Positions 1-11,050 are shown, numbered from the stretch's first letter. The stretch: 64,000 nucleotides of DNA from Adenophora triphylla var. japonica (GCA_022495995.1 JAFEMH010000339.1:682001-746000), one strand, 5' to 3'. Numbers and translations: made by a program. The notes: generated by a model from the letters alone, not told the origin.

Positions 1-57
1 ATAATGAAACCAAAACTAGAGACACAAAACGAAAGTTTCAACTGAAAATTTTTATAC

Positions 58-445
58 CTTATGGCATAGGCGTTTGGGTCATATCTCCAAAAGGAGAATT
101 GACAAGCTTGTGTCAGAAGAAATCTTAAATAAACTTGATATTCCGGATAGAAACTTTTGTATTGAATGTCTTAAAGGAAAATTTACAAACTCTAAAGAAA
201 AATTTGAATCATTGAGAGCTTCAGATGTCTTAGAACTAATTCATATGGATATTTGTGGACCGTTCATTACCCCTTCATGGAATGGTCAACAATATTTCAT
301 CACGTTCATAGATAATTACTCTCGTTATGAATACATTTATTTGCTTCATGAAAAGTCTCAATCATTGGACGTTTTCAAGTCTTATAAGGCTGAAGTTGAA
401 AATCAACTTGGAAAGACTATTAAGAATGTTAGATCCGATCGTTGT
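58..445 (+). pseudogene. C1 Ty1/copia pol: GAG-pre-integrase zinc domain and start of integrase core
   Basis: This is the left part of a degenerate Ty1/copia polyprotein. The frame runs from WHRRLGH at about position 61 through a Cys pair (CIECLKGK), giving the HHCC zinc-binding domain. It then enters the integrase core with HMDICGPF and FIDNYSRYEYIYLL, which holds the first catalytic Asp. The family is the TNT1-94-like plant copia group, whose integrase inserts element DNA into the host genome. Coding stops at 445 because a TRIM element is inserted there, and the same protein resumes at 1199. The upstream gag lies outside the window. It is a dead copy. Confidence 0.93.
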
Positions 446-728
446 TGTGGCGCCCCCAAAAATGTGTGTGCCTGATATGTTTGATATGATTTGATTAGTG
501 CTACTCATATCACCAAGATGCATCTTCTTTTCGGAAGCTCATCCTATAAGGACTCCAAGGTTAAGCGTGCTTGACCTGGGGAAATTCTAGGATGGGTGAC
601 CCACTGGGAAGTTTCTCAGTGAGCACGTAAGTGAGGACAACACGTGCTGGAAAGACTTGTGGTGGTTTGTGGGGATAGTCCGTCAAATCGATAGCGTTCC
701 GACCCGGTCTTCGGGCTCGGGCGTTACA
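446..728 (+). repeat. TRIM 5' LTR
   Basis: The LTR starts TGTGGCGCC and ends GGCGTTACA. It is almost identical to 909-1193, with a few single-base changes. The 5S-like segment lies in its middle. Confidence 0.92.
511..632 (+). ncRNA. 5S rRNA-like segment within TRIM LTR (Pol III promoter relic)
   Basis: The segment resembles plant 5S rRNA. It has an A-box-like stretch (GGTTAAGCGTGCTTG, 559-573) and a C-box-like stretch (GGATGGGTGACC at 590, then ACTGGGAAGT). The order and spacing match the internal control region of 5S genes. Outside these boxes the sequence has drifted, so it is not a functional rRNA gene. In Cassandra elements this block is thought to supply RNA polymerase III transcription. 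A second copy lies at about 974-1096 in the other LTR. Confidence 0.85.
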
Positions 729-730
729 AA

Positions 731-742
731 TGGTATCGGGCG
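731..742 (+). promoter_or_regulatory. TRIM primer binding site (iMet tRNA type)
   Basis: TGGTATCGGGCG begins two bases after the LTR. It is close to the usual initiator-Met primer site TGGTATCAGAGC, with mismatches in its second half. Confidence 0.75.
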
Positions 743-895
743 GGACCCGGCCGGAAGTGTGGAGCAAAGTGCTGTGCGGAACAAAGTGCACACCGCGGTG
801 TCGGTGGGAGTCACCTCTTGAATCCGTACGAGCCCCTCTTGGATCCACACCTGCCGGGGTTTCCAAGTAGTCCTTGCCGGGACGGCAAGGATCCT

Positions 896-908
896 AAGTG
901 GGGGAGAT
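896..908 (+). promoter_or_regulatory. TRIM polypurine tract
   Basis: AAGTGGGGGAGAT lies directly before the 3' LTR start at 909. It is the expected plus-strand primer for reverse transcription. Confidence 0.85.
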
Positions 909-1193
909 TGTGGCGCCCCCAAAAATGTGTGTGCCTGATATGTTTGATATGATTTGATTAGTGCTACTCATATCACCAAGATGCATCTTCTTTTCGGAAG
1001 CTCATCCTATAAGGACTCCAAGGTTAAGCGTGCTTGACCTGGGGAAATTCTAGGATGGGTGACCCACTGGGAAGTTTCTCAGTGAGCACGTAAGTGAGGA
1101 CAACACGTGCTGGAAAGACTTGTGGTGGTTTGTGGGGATAGTCCGTCAAATCTGATAGCGTTCCGACCCGGTCTTCGGGCTCGGGGCGTTACA
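909..1193 (+). repeat. TRIM 3' LTR
   Basis: This is the second LTR copy, followed at once by the gttgt target duplication at 1194-1198. Confidence 0.92.
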
Positions 1194-1198
1194 GTTGT

Positions 1199-1470
1199 GG
1201 TGAATACTACGGTCGGAATGACGGTTCAGGTGAATAACGTCCAGGTCCTTTTGCTCGCTATTTGGAAGAGTGTGGGATAGTCCCTCACTACACCATGCCG
1301 GACAAACCTAGCATGAATGATGTAGCTGAGAGACGTAATAGAACCCTTAAGGATATGGTAAGAAGTATGGTCTCTTGTACTTCTTTACCTCACTCGTTAT
1401 GGGGAGATGCATTAAAACGGCAGCTTATATTCTCAATAGAGCACCTTCCATTAGGTTTAGCCCTATTTTG
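1199..1470 (+). pseudogene. C1 copia integrase core, continued
   Basis: The integrase frame resumes after the TRIM with GEYYGRNDGSGE, an in-frame stop, then LEECGIVPHYTMP and VAERRNRTLKDMVRSM, which carries the catalytic Glu of the DDE triad. Reading is open from 1262 to 1483. Compared with intact TNT1-like proteins, the expected run after SLWGDALK is missing: the text jumps from integrase into a region normally well downstream near 1470, which suggests an internal deletion. Confidence 0.9.
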
Positions 1471-2497
1471 TAGGGTATGCTGAGAGATCTATGGGATATA
1501 AATTTTATGATCCGAAAACTATAACCTTTTTCGAGACTGGCAATGCTAGGTTCTTTGAGGATGTTGAATTTAGTGGGAGAAAAGGTAAATTCCCGTAAAT
1601 AACGGACAACATGAAAATGTTGGACATAAGGAAATTCAACAACCTCAAAATGAGGATGAACCGGTGCCCTTAAGGAGATCTACTAGAGAAAGAAGAAGTG
1701 CTATTTCGGATATTTATGATGTGTATCTTGTGGAAAATGAGGACACCTTAGGTTTAGTGGGAGATGAACCAATCACTTTCCATGAAGCCATTAATAATCC
1801 TAATTCTCATAAGTGGATCAATGCCATTAATGAGAAGTAAAAATCAATGAAAGACAATGCCGTTTGAGATCTTGTCCCATTGCCTGAAGGTGTAAAACCT
1901 ATTGGTTGTAAATGGATATTTAAAATCAAAAGGGATTCACAAGGTAATGTGGAAAGATATAAGACACGTCTTGTTGCTAAGGAATTTACTCAAAAGGAAG
2001 GCATTGATTATAAAGAAATATTTTCTCCGGTATCTTCTAAAAACTCTTTTAGGATCATTATGGCATTAGTGGCACATTATGATCTTGAGTTTCATCAAAT
2101 GGATGTTAAGACGACTTTTCTCAATGGAGACATTTAGGAAACCATCTATATGAGGAAACCAGAAACGGTGACTGATTCAGATCAAACTAATCAATTAGTT
2201 TGTAAACTTAAGAAATCCATTTATGGTCTCAAGCAAGCTTCTCGTCAATGGTATTTAAAATTTAATCAAGTTATTCTTTTATTTGGTTTTGAAACGAATC
2301 TTGATGAAGATTGTGTATACCATAAGTTCAGTGGGAGTAGATTTATATTTTTGGTCTTAGATGTGGATGATATTTTACTTGCTAGTAATGATAAGGACCT
2401 TCTAAAGGAAACTAAGAAATTTCTCTCAAACAAATTTGAGATGAAAGATCTTGGTGAAGCATCTTTTATATTGGGAATCCAAATTCATCGTGATCGT
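1471..2497 (+). pseudogene. C1 copia reverse transcriptase
   Basis: The sequence starts with the post-integrase motif GYAERSMGYKFYDP and reaches the RT core: GCKWIFKIKRDSQG, RYKTRLVAKEFTQKEGIDY, then FHQMDVKTTFLNGD. The usual YVDD box reads DVDDILLA, so its first Tyr is changed to Asp. In-frame stops occur near 1840, 1867 and 2136. Open stretches are 1880-2137 and 2150-2503. The protein is cut at IQIHRDR by the insertion of N1 and resumes at 7218. It is inactive. Confidence 0.93.
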
Positions 2498-3803
2498 TGG
2501 TAGGCTTAGTCGCACGCCTACTAAATTAGACCTAAACTCGGACACTAATAATGTAATTAGGGTAAGTCAGGGTCGATCCACGAAGAACAATGATTATTTG
2601 CGAACAGTCACTTGACCAGATTGGGGGTTTAATTGAGATATTTAATTAATTCCTAACATTGGAAAAATAAACTAAGTGTTTGAAATAATAATTTAAAGAA
2701 ACTTCAGACTTGATACTGTCACCGGATTTTAATTCTAATATCACTGATAATTCTTTTCACCTTAAATTTTATTCACATGATTACGAGATGTATTTCAATC
2801 TCTGTCTCTTCTTTCAGTTTAGTTTATAGCAGTGGCACACTTACTATAAACCTTAATTAAAATTAAACCTAAACTGGCACAAAAAAGGTCTAAAGATTAA
2901 TTGATGATGTTTTAAGGGATTAAAATCAAGAACGCTTTCTAAGGTTAATTAGATAATCGTATAATCTTGTCTACTTCCCGAATTGCTATGACACATACAC
3001 AATTCGTGAAGATGCTACAATGAAAACCCTATTTCTAGCACATAATGAGTAATCTAGCAAAGATCAATAAAGAGGACAAGTGAATTGGCCAAATCCACAA
3101 ATCCTAGAAATCAATCTAAATCAATACAAGCAAGATTATGAACAAGAATTAATTAGGAAAAAAGAAATACCCCAATAGAAATAAAAATTCGGATCAAGAT
3201 CTCAAATTCAAAGTAATGGAGTTTAGTTCTCCATAAAAAGCTATGAACTCTCTCTAGAAAAAATAAAAATAAAAGTCTAACCCTAAAATTATTGACAAAA
3301 GAAGTATATATACTCCTCCGTCCAATAAACCTAAACCTAATTAATAAAAGAAAAAGGAAAAACAAAATTAAACCAAAAGCCTTTTTCCTCTAGTCAACCT
3401 CGGATTTCACGCACGGCTGATTCTGTTTCCTAAACTCTTTCTTCCACTTTAGTCATCCAACTTTCCATAAACTCATTCTGGTCACTGACCTTTCATCCTC
3501 TGCAGCTTGGTCCCTGAACTTCACAGATCTTCAGTCTGATCCCCGAACTTCCGAAAATTACAGCTTTACCCTCTATTGTCCTTGACTTGAAGGCTGACTT
3601 TGACTTGTCTTTTGAGCATTAATAATCTTCGCAGGAACATCATAAAATTACTAAAAATATGTCTAAAAATACAATGATTTCCTACTAACTTACCAATTCA
3701 ACATCTACTCAAAATTACATTAAAACTAATCTAGATTACATCAAAATAAGGATAAAATGTCTAGAAAACTAGAGAATTAGATATACTGAAATCCACCACA
3801 TCA
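2498..3803 (-). repeat. N1 LTR (left copy; 3' LTR in element sense)
   Basis: On the minus strand it reads TGATGTGG...CCTACCA over 1306 bp. It matches 5913-7217 with a low level of substitutions. It is AT-rich and has no credible coding potential. Confidence 0.88.
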
Positions 3804-3818
3804 AATTCCCCCACGCTT
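3804..3818 (-). promoter_or_regulatory. N1 polypurine tract
   Basis: On the minus strand the sequence AAGCGTGGGGGAATT directly precedes the LTR start TGATG. This sets the element's orientation. Confidence 0.75.
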
Positions 3819-5522
3819 AGACCATTACTCGTTCCTGAGTAATATCCTAATCCCACTCTAAATCGCCGGCCTAAACAGATAGCATGGAAGGAAAATGACC
3901 CCTAATCTCCTCTAGTCCGTCAACACAAATTACTGAAAAATAATAACCATCGGAGCAATTAGAAACTCCGTCTCCTTATAACACCAAGATATAAACAATG
4001 AAAATAATGACCTTAATTTGATACCACTCCTAATAATAAAACGGTATCCAAACTAAGGGCCACACAAATAAAAATCAAGGGGAACTAAATATGTCTTATG
4101 TTTTCCCCACGCTTGGCTCACACTACATACACCCTCATAATAAGAAATCATTGTTAAGGTTGCGACCCTTAAACAAAGATTTACCTCGTGATAAGCACCA
4201 ACACCCCATATAACTCCAACAGTGAACGAGGGTTTCTAAATTCTAGGCACCACTATCCGAACCTCCTACTCCAAAGTGGTCCTACCCAACACTCCAAACA
4301 TCCCTTATGTCTCCACTCCGGTGAAGAAAAAAATGTTATCTACTCACAATCTCACCTTTTGCCTAAGTGTCGTTTTCGGTTTTCACTTAGCCTCTCAATT
4401 TTTTTTTTAATTAATTTTTTTTTAACTTTTTTTTTTTTCATTTCATTTTTTTCTTTTTTTTTGAAATAAGAAAACAACTATACACAACAAAATGTAGGTA
4501 CCCCACCCCCTCACTAAGCAATGCATAGTCCCAAATGCATTACTGCAAAATAAATAAAAAAGGATAGGGATACCTTTCGGGACAACTGAGGCGGTGGGAA
4601 CCAATCTGGCCCCCATAATGGTTCTTGGCTAGAGCTACTCCCCAATTGTTGCTGATTATGGGTGAATAATGACCCATTTTCTAGAGATTGGAAACTATAG
4701 GGGCTAAAATGAAAATTTGGAAAAATGAGGGACCAAAGCTTGGATTGAAAGTTTAGGGGCCAAAGTGAAATATTGGAAAAATAAGGGACCAAATTGGTTT
4801 TAAAAAGTTTGGGGAGTTAAATTGAAAATTGGGGAAAAAGAGGGGCTGCAGCCGAAAAGTACTCCTGGCCGCATGATTGGAAGGCTTGGCCGGCCAGGAG
4901 CAATACAGTGGCCGAGGCTTTGGGGCCGGGAGTCTGGTCCATTCGTTCGTCTCAAAATTACTTTTTTTTTTCAGGCCTCCTCTATTATTATTTTTTTACA
5001 GGCCCAATTTTTTTTTTCTAAAATGAGGCGTACGCATGGTTTTCTTGAGGCGGCCGCATGGCTTTTCTGAAAACTACCCCAAGTTTCTGTTTTTGAGGCT
5101 GGCGCCTCAAGATTAATGGGGCGGGCGCCTGTTTTTTTTTTCAACGAAGGAATTAGGCACTGTTTTGCTTCCGTCTCTGTCTCCACTGCTTTTAACTGCA
5201 CAACACCACAATTCAAAAACCTCAGTAGCACCAATTCTACACATAAATAAATAAATAAATAAAAAATATACAAAGACATAAAAACAAAGAAATTTTCGGG
5301 TTGCCTCCCGATAAGCGCATTTGGTTAAGGTCGTTAGCCCGATCGAATTCCCACTTCAATGGGGATTCGAGGTGGCCACCTTGTTTTTGGTCTTAACTTT
5401 TCTTCCCTTGGCCCACCTCGCACATTCACGAGTACAAATATCCACAATTTTCCACATATATATACCATTCTTAATTAAATCGGGGGAATTCCAAAAAAAA
5501 ATTGTGGTCTTTTTCTTGGCCC
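3819..5522. other. N1 internal region, non-coding
   Basis: I see no gene here. The stretch holds long T- or A-rich tracts (4390-4470, 4960-5020, 5130-5140). It also has short repeated phrases around 4690-4810 of the form ggggccaaagtgaaaat and gggaccaaa. At 5296-5328 there is TTTCGGGTTGCCTCCCGATAA, a motif that recurs downstream of pol in many plant Ty3 elements. This supports derivation from a Ty3-type element whose coding region was replaced. Confidence 0.6.
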
Positions 5523-5807
5523 TTATCTTCTTTTTCTTTTTCTTGGAAACATTCCAAGAAATGTTTGTGGCCTTTTTCTTGACCTTTTTCTTTTTTTTTT
5601 CTTTTTATTAGGGACCTCTCCCCTTAACTCACTCGGTGTCTTGATCTTACCAACATCAAGCACCTCTGAAAGACTCATTATCGCCTCCTTCATCTCATCA
5701 GAAATATCAAATTCTAACTCTGCACATTCCAAAGCATTCCCCAACACAGATTTCATGTCATCAAAAGCATTAAACTCCATTTGTTGTCCATGACACTCCA
5801 TAGTCAA
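5523..5807 (-). pseudogene. N1 94-residue ORF, possible polyprotein relic
   Basis: An open frame on the element's sense strand, ending in a Lys/Arg-rich stretch. The middle (CAELEFDISDEMKEAIMSLSE) is acidic and resembles, in style only, the linker that precedes RT in some plant Ty3 polyproteins. No catalytic motif is visible. It could be a polyprotein remnant or chance. The C-terminal basic run comes from a low-complexity pyrimidine tract. Confidence 0.35.
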
Positions 5808-5875
5808 ACAAGGTTAAGAAAAAGATGACATAAAAAAACTTAACAAAAAGGAAACAAGAAAAAGAAATATATTAA

Positions 5876-5922
5876 GAACAGTGATTATTTGCGAACAGTC
5901 ACTTGACCAGATTGGGGGTTTA
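5876..5922. repeat. 47-bp copy of LTR-internal sequence at the N1 LTR boundary
   Basis: The 47 bases at 5876-5922 recur at 5999-6045, 123 bp downstream and inside the LTR. The duplicate spans the junction where the primer binding site should be. No normal primer site is recognisable, so the junction was probably remade by template switching or recombination. Confidence 0.75.
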
Positions 5923-7217
5923 GTCGCACACCTACTAAATTAGACCTAAACTCGGTCACTAATAATGTAATTAGGGTAAGTCAGGGTCGATCCACGAAGA
6001 ACAGTGATTATTTGCGAACAGTCACTTGACCAGATTGGGGGTTTAATTGAGATTTTTAATTAATTTCTAACACGGGAAAAATAAACTAAGTGTTTGAAAC
6101 AATAATTTAAAGAAACTTCAGACTTGATACTGTCACCGGATTTTAATTCTAATATCACTGATAATTCTTTTCACCTTAAATTTTATTCACTTGATTACGA
6201 GATGTATTTCAATCTCTGTCTCTTCTTTCAGTTTAGTTTATAGCAGTGACACACTCACTATAAACCCTAATTAAAATTAAACCTAAACTGGCACAGAAAA
6301 GGTCTAAAGATTAATTGATGATGTTTTAAGAGACTAAAATCAAGAACGCTTTCTAAGGTTAATTAGATAATCGTCTAATCTTGCCTACTTCCCGAATTGC
6401 TATGACACATACACAATTCGTGAAGATGCTACAATGAAAACCCTATTTCTGGCACAGAATGAGTAATCTAGCAAAGATCAATAAAGAGGACAAGTGAATT
6501 GGCCAAATCCACAAACCCTATAAATCAATCTAAATCAATACAAGTAAGATTATGAACAAGAATTAATTAGGAAAAAAAAAAACCTCAATAGAAATAAAAA
6601 TCCGGATCAAGATCTCAAATTCAAAGTAATGGAGTTTAGTTCTCCATAAAAAGCTATGAACTCTCTCTAGAAAAAATAAAAATAAAAGTCTAACCCTAAA
6701 ATTATTGACAAAAGAAGTATATATACTCCTCCGTCCAATAAACCTAAACCTAATTAATAAAAGAAAAAGGAAAAACAAAATTAAACCAAAAGCCTTTTTC
6801 CTCTGGTCAACCTTGGATTTCACGCACGACTGATTCTGTTTCCTAAACTCTTTCTTCCACTTTAGTCATCCAACTTTTCAAAAAACTCATTTTGGTCACT
6901 GACCTTTCCTCCTCTGCAGCTTGGTCCCTGAACTTCACAGATCTTCAGTCTGATCCCCGAACTTTCGAAAATTACAGCTTTACCCTCTGTTGACCTTGAC
7001 TTGAAGGCTAACTTTGACTTGTCTTTTGAGCATTAATAATCTTCGCAGGAACATCATAAAATTACTAAAAATATGTCTAAAAATACAATGATTTCCTACT
7101 AACTTACCAATTCAACATCTACTCAAAATTACATCAAAACTAATCTAGATTACATCAAAATAAGGATAAAATATCTAGAAAACTAGAGAATTACATATAC
7201 TGAAATCCACCACATCA
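5913..7217 (-). repeat. N1 LTR (right copy; 5' LTR in element sense)
   Basis: This 1305-bp copy matches 2498-3803. Its inner end reads TGGGGGTTTAG where the left copy reads TGGTAGGCTTAG. Target duplication atcgt follows at 7218. Confidence 0.85.
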
Positions 7218-7810
7218 ATCGTTCACGGGGTAATTTGGGATTATCGCAAAAGAGCTATATAAAGAAGGTACTACAAAGGTTTAGCATGGAAAATTGTAAA
7301 CCACATGACACCCCTATCTCTAAAGAAGATAAATTCAGTTTAAAGCAATGTCCTAAAATAATTTTGAATCCAAGTATATGGAAAATATCCCTTATACACC
7401 GGCAGTAGGAAGCTTAATGTATGCGCAGGTCTGTACTCGTCCAGACCTTGCATTTATTATTAGGATGCTTGGTCGATACCAAAGCAATTCGGAAAGAAGA
7501 ACATTAAGTCGCATCCAAAAGAATGATGAAGTACCTATAAAACATTAAACTACATGCTTATGTATACAAAATCGGATCATTTTGAGATCATTAGGTATTC
7601 CGATTCTGTTTTTACTAGATGCAAAGATGTCGAAAGACATCGTATGATTATGTCTCTTGTTAAAGAGAAATAAGTATAAAATGAACAAATAGATATACAA
7701 CTTATAGGAACAAACTCCATGTTAGCGGATCCGTTTTATAAAGCGTTATCTCTTTTGATGTTTCGTGAGTATACTGCTCATACGGGTGAAACGACTTTTG
7801 ATAATGCATA
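7218..7810 (+). pseudogene. C1 copia end of RT and RNase H, degenerate
   Basis: The copia protein resumes with GLSQKSYIKKVLQRFSMENC and DTPISKEDKFSLKQCP, the region joining RT to RNase H. It then runs through many stops. The C-terminal phrase MLADPFYKALSLLMFREYT is readable near 7720-7776. RNase H catalytic residues are not recoverable in one frame. Confidence 0.85.
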
Positions 7811-7814
7811 ACAT

Positions 7815-7822
7815 AGTGGGAG
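7815..7822 (+). promoter_or_regulatory. C1 polypurine tract
   Basis: AGTGGGAG, just after the end of the copia frame and just before the LTR start near 7825. This is the usual arrangement in plant copia elements. Confidence 0.7.
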
Positions 7823-7824
7823 TT

Positions 7825-8640
7825 TGTGTTGTGCTTTATTTGCTATTTGTTTTTATTGATCTCATTTGGTTAATGAGGACTAGTTGATGGAATATATATA
7901 CATGTTTTAATATATTCATTAAGTTTTCCATGTTACTGTAGGTGTTAGTGTCCTAGGCCTATAGAGATAGACTTATTTGTAATGTCATTATTCATTTATA
8001 TAAGAGATTGTTTCTTTGATTATTATATGTGTTTGCATGTTTACTTTAATAATCGTGTTCCTAGTACTTGTGAAGCACTAGTATGAAGTCTAATGGATAA
8101 TCATATGATGATTATATGCATGGAGATGCACATTAGATTCATGAGTACTTGTTAGAGAACAAGGTACTGGACTTGACCCATTATGAGATTTATGTCATGG
8201 TCTAATGTCATAAATAAATCTCATATAGTTATATCATTGATATCCTTTGACCTGAGATTATCATCGTCTTCCACTCGATGAATATTATGTTTGATATAGT
8301 TTAACGTTGTCTTTAACCGGATAACAATAAGGGCTATTATTGGCATGATATGATTCTTGTTGGGAAGAATGATAAGTCAAGATGGAAATTTGTCCCTCGT
8401 AAAGAGAGATGTTTGCTAGGTCACTCGTAAGTAAGATTGATGTAGTGCATGGCCATGCCCGAATGAATTAATGTGATTAATATCATTCGATTAATCAATT
8501 TACTTAGTAACGAGAAAGCATTGAACAATATGAGTTGACGTAGACCATGACTCATGTTCAATATAGCATCGTGTGACAAAGGGATTGTGATATGTTCTAT
8601 GTAGGAAAATCGAACTTGATATTATATTATTTGGGTAGTG
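7825..8640 (+). repeat. C1 3' LTR, partial
   Basis: An AT-rich non-coding stretch after the purine tract, beginning TGTGTTGTGC. It ends where the Tat-type LTR of E1 begins at about 8641. The C1 LTR's own right end would lie beyond E1, outside the window. No gene is seen. Confidence 0.65.
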
Positions 8641-10337
8641 TGATGAATGTGCCCCGCCGCGATTTTTCTTTTGAAAATCATTAAAAAATGGGAGTCGCCA
8701 CGCCATTTTTATTTTAAGGGCCAAAACTTTGAAAAATGCCCGAGATTAGAGATTTGGGTTCGGAGGTCACGTTACACTCCGGGAAGAACGTTAGGATTCA
8801 CCCGGAATGCCTCGTAAAACGAGTCTTCCTAATTTGAAACCATTTGTATGTGTGTGTGTGTTTCTTTTTAGTTAAAATAAGTGCAAACTGAGAGAACTAA
8901 AAATTGAGAAATCTTTGTAAGACATTAAACAAGTCCCATGATTCTTGGTATGATTTTAGGGTTGAGTTTTGGTACTCAAAAGACTCCTTGAAGTTGAAAG
9001 TCAATTCTGCCAGAATGAAAAAGACTGTGGACACTTGATTTTAAAATGGATTTAAGAGTTTTAAAAATTCATAATCTGAGGAAAGTCAGAGAATAAAAGT
9101 TGTTCAAAACATATTAAATAAGGTGACTGCAAAATATTTTTATGATTGGAGATGATTTGAGGGACCAAAACCTTCTGGAAATCACAGATGTGAAATCTGG
9201 ATTTCCAGAGACTGCTAAACTGACTTTTGGAAAATAATTTTAAAAAGGGAGTTATACTCACGCAAAAAATAAATTAAAAATATTTCTGGAATCCTATGGA
9301 TGTTGGATACAAAACGTATTTTGTAGTTAACACCAAATTCCAAGTTTTTCTGTGTCCAAAAAATTAGACAATGGACAGTGGTCTTAGAGAAAGGCTACTG
9401 GACAGCAACATTCTCAAGAAGGAAAATGTGATTTTAAAGGGGGTTTTGCATCCATGCTTGTCCCCATTTCCTTAGGCTTTGATTAGTGATCACTAAACAT
9501 ATTTATTGGTGATCTACTATATCAAGCCATCCTTAGGGTACATTAGGACTTAAAGCACTTCATTTGCTTGGGATGGGGGAGATTTAACTTGAAATCAAGA
9601 TTTTATGTATGAAAATTGATTTTAGGTTAAGAAAATGCTTTCAAGTAAGTAAAAACAATTTGGAAGGAATGTTGATCCTTATAGAAGATCATTCATGGAG
9701 ATGAACTTCCATGGAGATCCTCTTGGATCTAGGGCAAGAACAAGTTACATCTTTGAAGTATGAGATGCATGCATGGATGAGGGAGGTTTAAAGTAAGGAG
9801 AAGGAGGGTTTACCAATGGTGGTATCCTATCTTCCTTGTGTTTGTGTTTGAGACTTGAATTTAGTGAGTGTTTGGTGAGTGAGATTTGGGAAAATGATTA
9901 AGAAAAAGGTGGCAATTCAAAGGAATTTCCACTGTTTTCTACAATATTTTCGCCAAGGTGCTGTGTGAGTGAGTTGTTGTTCCTTATTTTTCTGAGACTG
10001 AGGGGCTCTATTTATAGGCCTCTGAAAAATTCGATTCCATCCGCGCGGATATGTATGCTAGCGTGCACTGTTCATTAAATGCTGCTGCAGGCTTTGGACA
10101 AGAGGAATATTTTTTCAAATAATCAACCAGCTGTTGTTTTACAGATTTCTATTTTCGAATTTTTCTCTTTTGTGAGATTCTTTCCCTTGTTTAACTCTAA
10201 ATAGCAATTCCCAACTTACCCTTGCTTTGTTAGAAAAGTTAGGTTTTATTAGAAAAGTTAAGGCTTAGGTTAAGAATGTGAAGGCTTTCGTTAGTTTTCT
10301 AACGGAAATGCTAACAACTCAAATTGGAGCACTTACA
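8641..10337 (-). repeat. E1 3' LTR
   Basis: On the minus strand it starts TGTAAGTGCTCCAATTTGAG and is clearly the same family as the E3 LTR at 32680-34420. It contains a TG microsatellite near 8846-8862 and, near its 3' end, GGCGTGGCGACTCC on the minus strand, which echoes the primer site. No reliable ORF. The left end is taken at TGATGAATG (8641), though 8639 is also possible. Confidence 0.85.
10009..10049 (-). promoter_or_regulatory. E1 LTR promoter: CCGNNCGG palindrome and TATA box
   Basis: TCCGCGCGGA at 10040-10049 lies about 24 bp upstream of CTATAAATAG (minus strand, about 10007-10016). The same palindrome and spacing occur at the E1 P1 promoter and the E3 promoters. Confidence 0.75.
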
Positions 10338-10350
10338 GTAGCCCCTCGGC
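10338..10350 (-). promoter_or_regulatory. E1 polypurine tract
   Basis: On the minus strand GCCGAGGGGCTAC abuts the LTR start TGTAAG. The same tract, GCCGAGGGGCTTC, precedes the E2 3' LTR. Confidence 0.75.
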
Positions 10351-10447
10351 GACGGTGCTTTCGAAGGAAGCGGGGTCGTCGATAAGAGTAAGGCTCCATA
10401 TTTGAAAAGGGGTGACCAAAGTGGTCGGATGGCTGGACCTGGTGATA

Positions 10448-10491
10448 GGCTACCTACGTATCCTTAAGAGGAATCAAGCCGGTCGTAGTTC
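10448..10491 (-). other. CTACG/CGTAG hairpin, E1 copy 1
   Basis: Inverted CTACG and CGTAG arms flank a TTCC/GGAT-type inner stem. It belongs to a hairpin set present downstream of pol and before the 3' LTR in this element group. Further E1 copies are at 10677-10720 and 11155-11198. Confidence 0.7.
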
Positions 10492-10676
10492 GGGTCTTTG
10501 ACCCTGGAGTGACTGTTTTAGGGTGTCAACCAGGTAAGCGAGTTCTGCAGTCGATTTCTGAAAGAAACTCTGCTGGGGATAGGACATGACCGTTTTGGTC
10601 TGATGGCCAGAGTTGTATATCTGCACTGCTGGGGAAAGGAATGACCATTTTGGTCTGATGGCTGAACCTAATGATA

Positions 10677-10720
10677 GGCTACCTACGTATCCTTAAGAGG
10701 AATCAAGCCAGTCGTAGTTC
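10677..10720 (-). other. CTACG/CGTAG hairpin, E1 copy 2
   Basis: Near-identical to the copy at 10448, in the same orientation and about 230 bp away. Confidence 0.7.
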
Positions 10721-10759
10721 GGGTCTTTGACCCTGGAGTGACTATTTTAGGGTGTCAAC

Positions 10760-11050
10760 CTGGTAATGATGGCGTTTTAGGTGCCTCGGACCTTGAAGAT
10801 GGCATTTTAGGTGCCTCGAACCTTGATGATGATGGCATTTCAGGTGCCTCAAACCTTGATGATGGCGTTTTAGGTGCCTCAGACCTGGATGATGGCGTTT
10901 TAGGTGCCTCGGACCTTGAAGATGGTGTTTTAGGTGCCTCAAACCTTGATGATGATGGCATTTTAGGTGCCTCAAACCTTGATGATGGCGTTTTAGGTGC
11001 CTCGAACCTGGAAGATGATGGCGTTTTAGGTGCCTCGAACCTTAAAGATT
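10760..11050. repeat. E1 30/33-bp tandem repeat
   Basis: About nine units of the form ttttaggtgcctcggacctt plus gatgatggc, 30 or 33 bp long. Because the units are multiples of three, frames stay open on both strands; a 176-residue frame at 10738-11268 would read DGVLGASDLE-type decamers. It lies in the 3' region of E1 and has no start context or conservation, so I treat it as a non-coding satellite-like array. Confidence 0.85.

Larger units (their letters stand above)
446..1193 (+). mobile_element. Cassandra-type TRIM retrotransposon inserted in C1 integrase
   Basis: This short non-coding LTR element of about 748 bp has two near-identical LTRs of 283 and 285 bp, both starting TGTGGCGCC and ending GTTACA. 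They flank an internal region of about 180 bp. It has an iMet-type primer site and a purine tract, and each LTR carries a 5S rRNA-like block, the hallmark of Cassandra elements. The 5-bp target duplication gttgt is present at 441-445 and 1194-1198. The element encodes no protein, so it must have been mobilised by enzymes from another element. The near identity of the LTRs indicates it is younger than C1. Confidence 0.93.
2498..7217 (-). mobile_element. N1: non-autonomous LTR retrotransposon inserted in C1 RT
   Basis: This 4.72-kb element has LTRs of about 1.3 kb that are nearly identical by eye. It is flanked by the 5-bp repeat atcgt at 2493-2497 and 7218-7222. The copia protein is continuous when it is removed, which fixes both ends. 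Orientation is minus, because a G-rich purine tract (GCGTGGGGGAATT on the minus strand) abuts the LTR start TGATGTGG at 3803. The 2.1-kb interior has no gag, protease, RT or integrase, so it fits the large non-autonomous (LARD-like) class and would need proteins supplied in trans. Confidence 0.85.

Noticed and set aside
511..632. Functional 5S rRNA gene
   Set aside because: Only the internal promoter boxes match well, and it sits inside duplicated LTRs; this is the Cassandra-type arrangement, not an rDNA unit.
2498..3803. Host sequence or separate gene between copia RT fragments
   Set aside because: The LTR pair, atcgt TSD and continuity of the copia protein across the gap show a single LTR element insertion.
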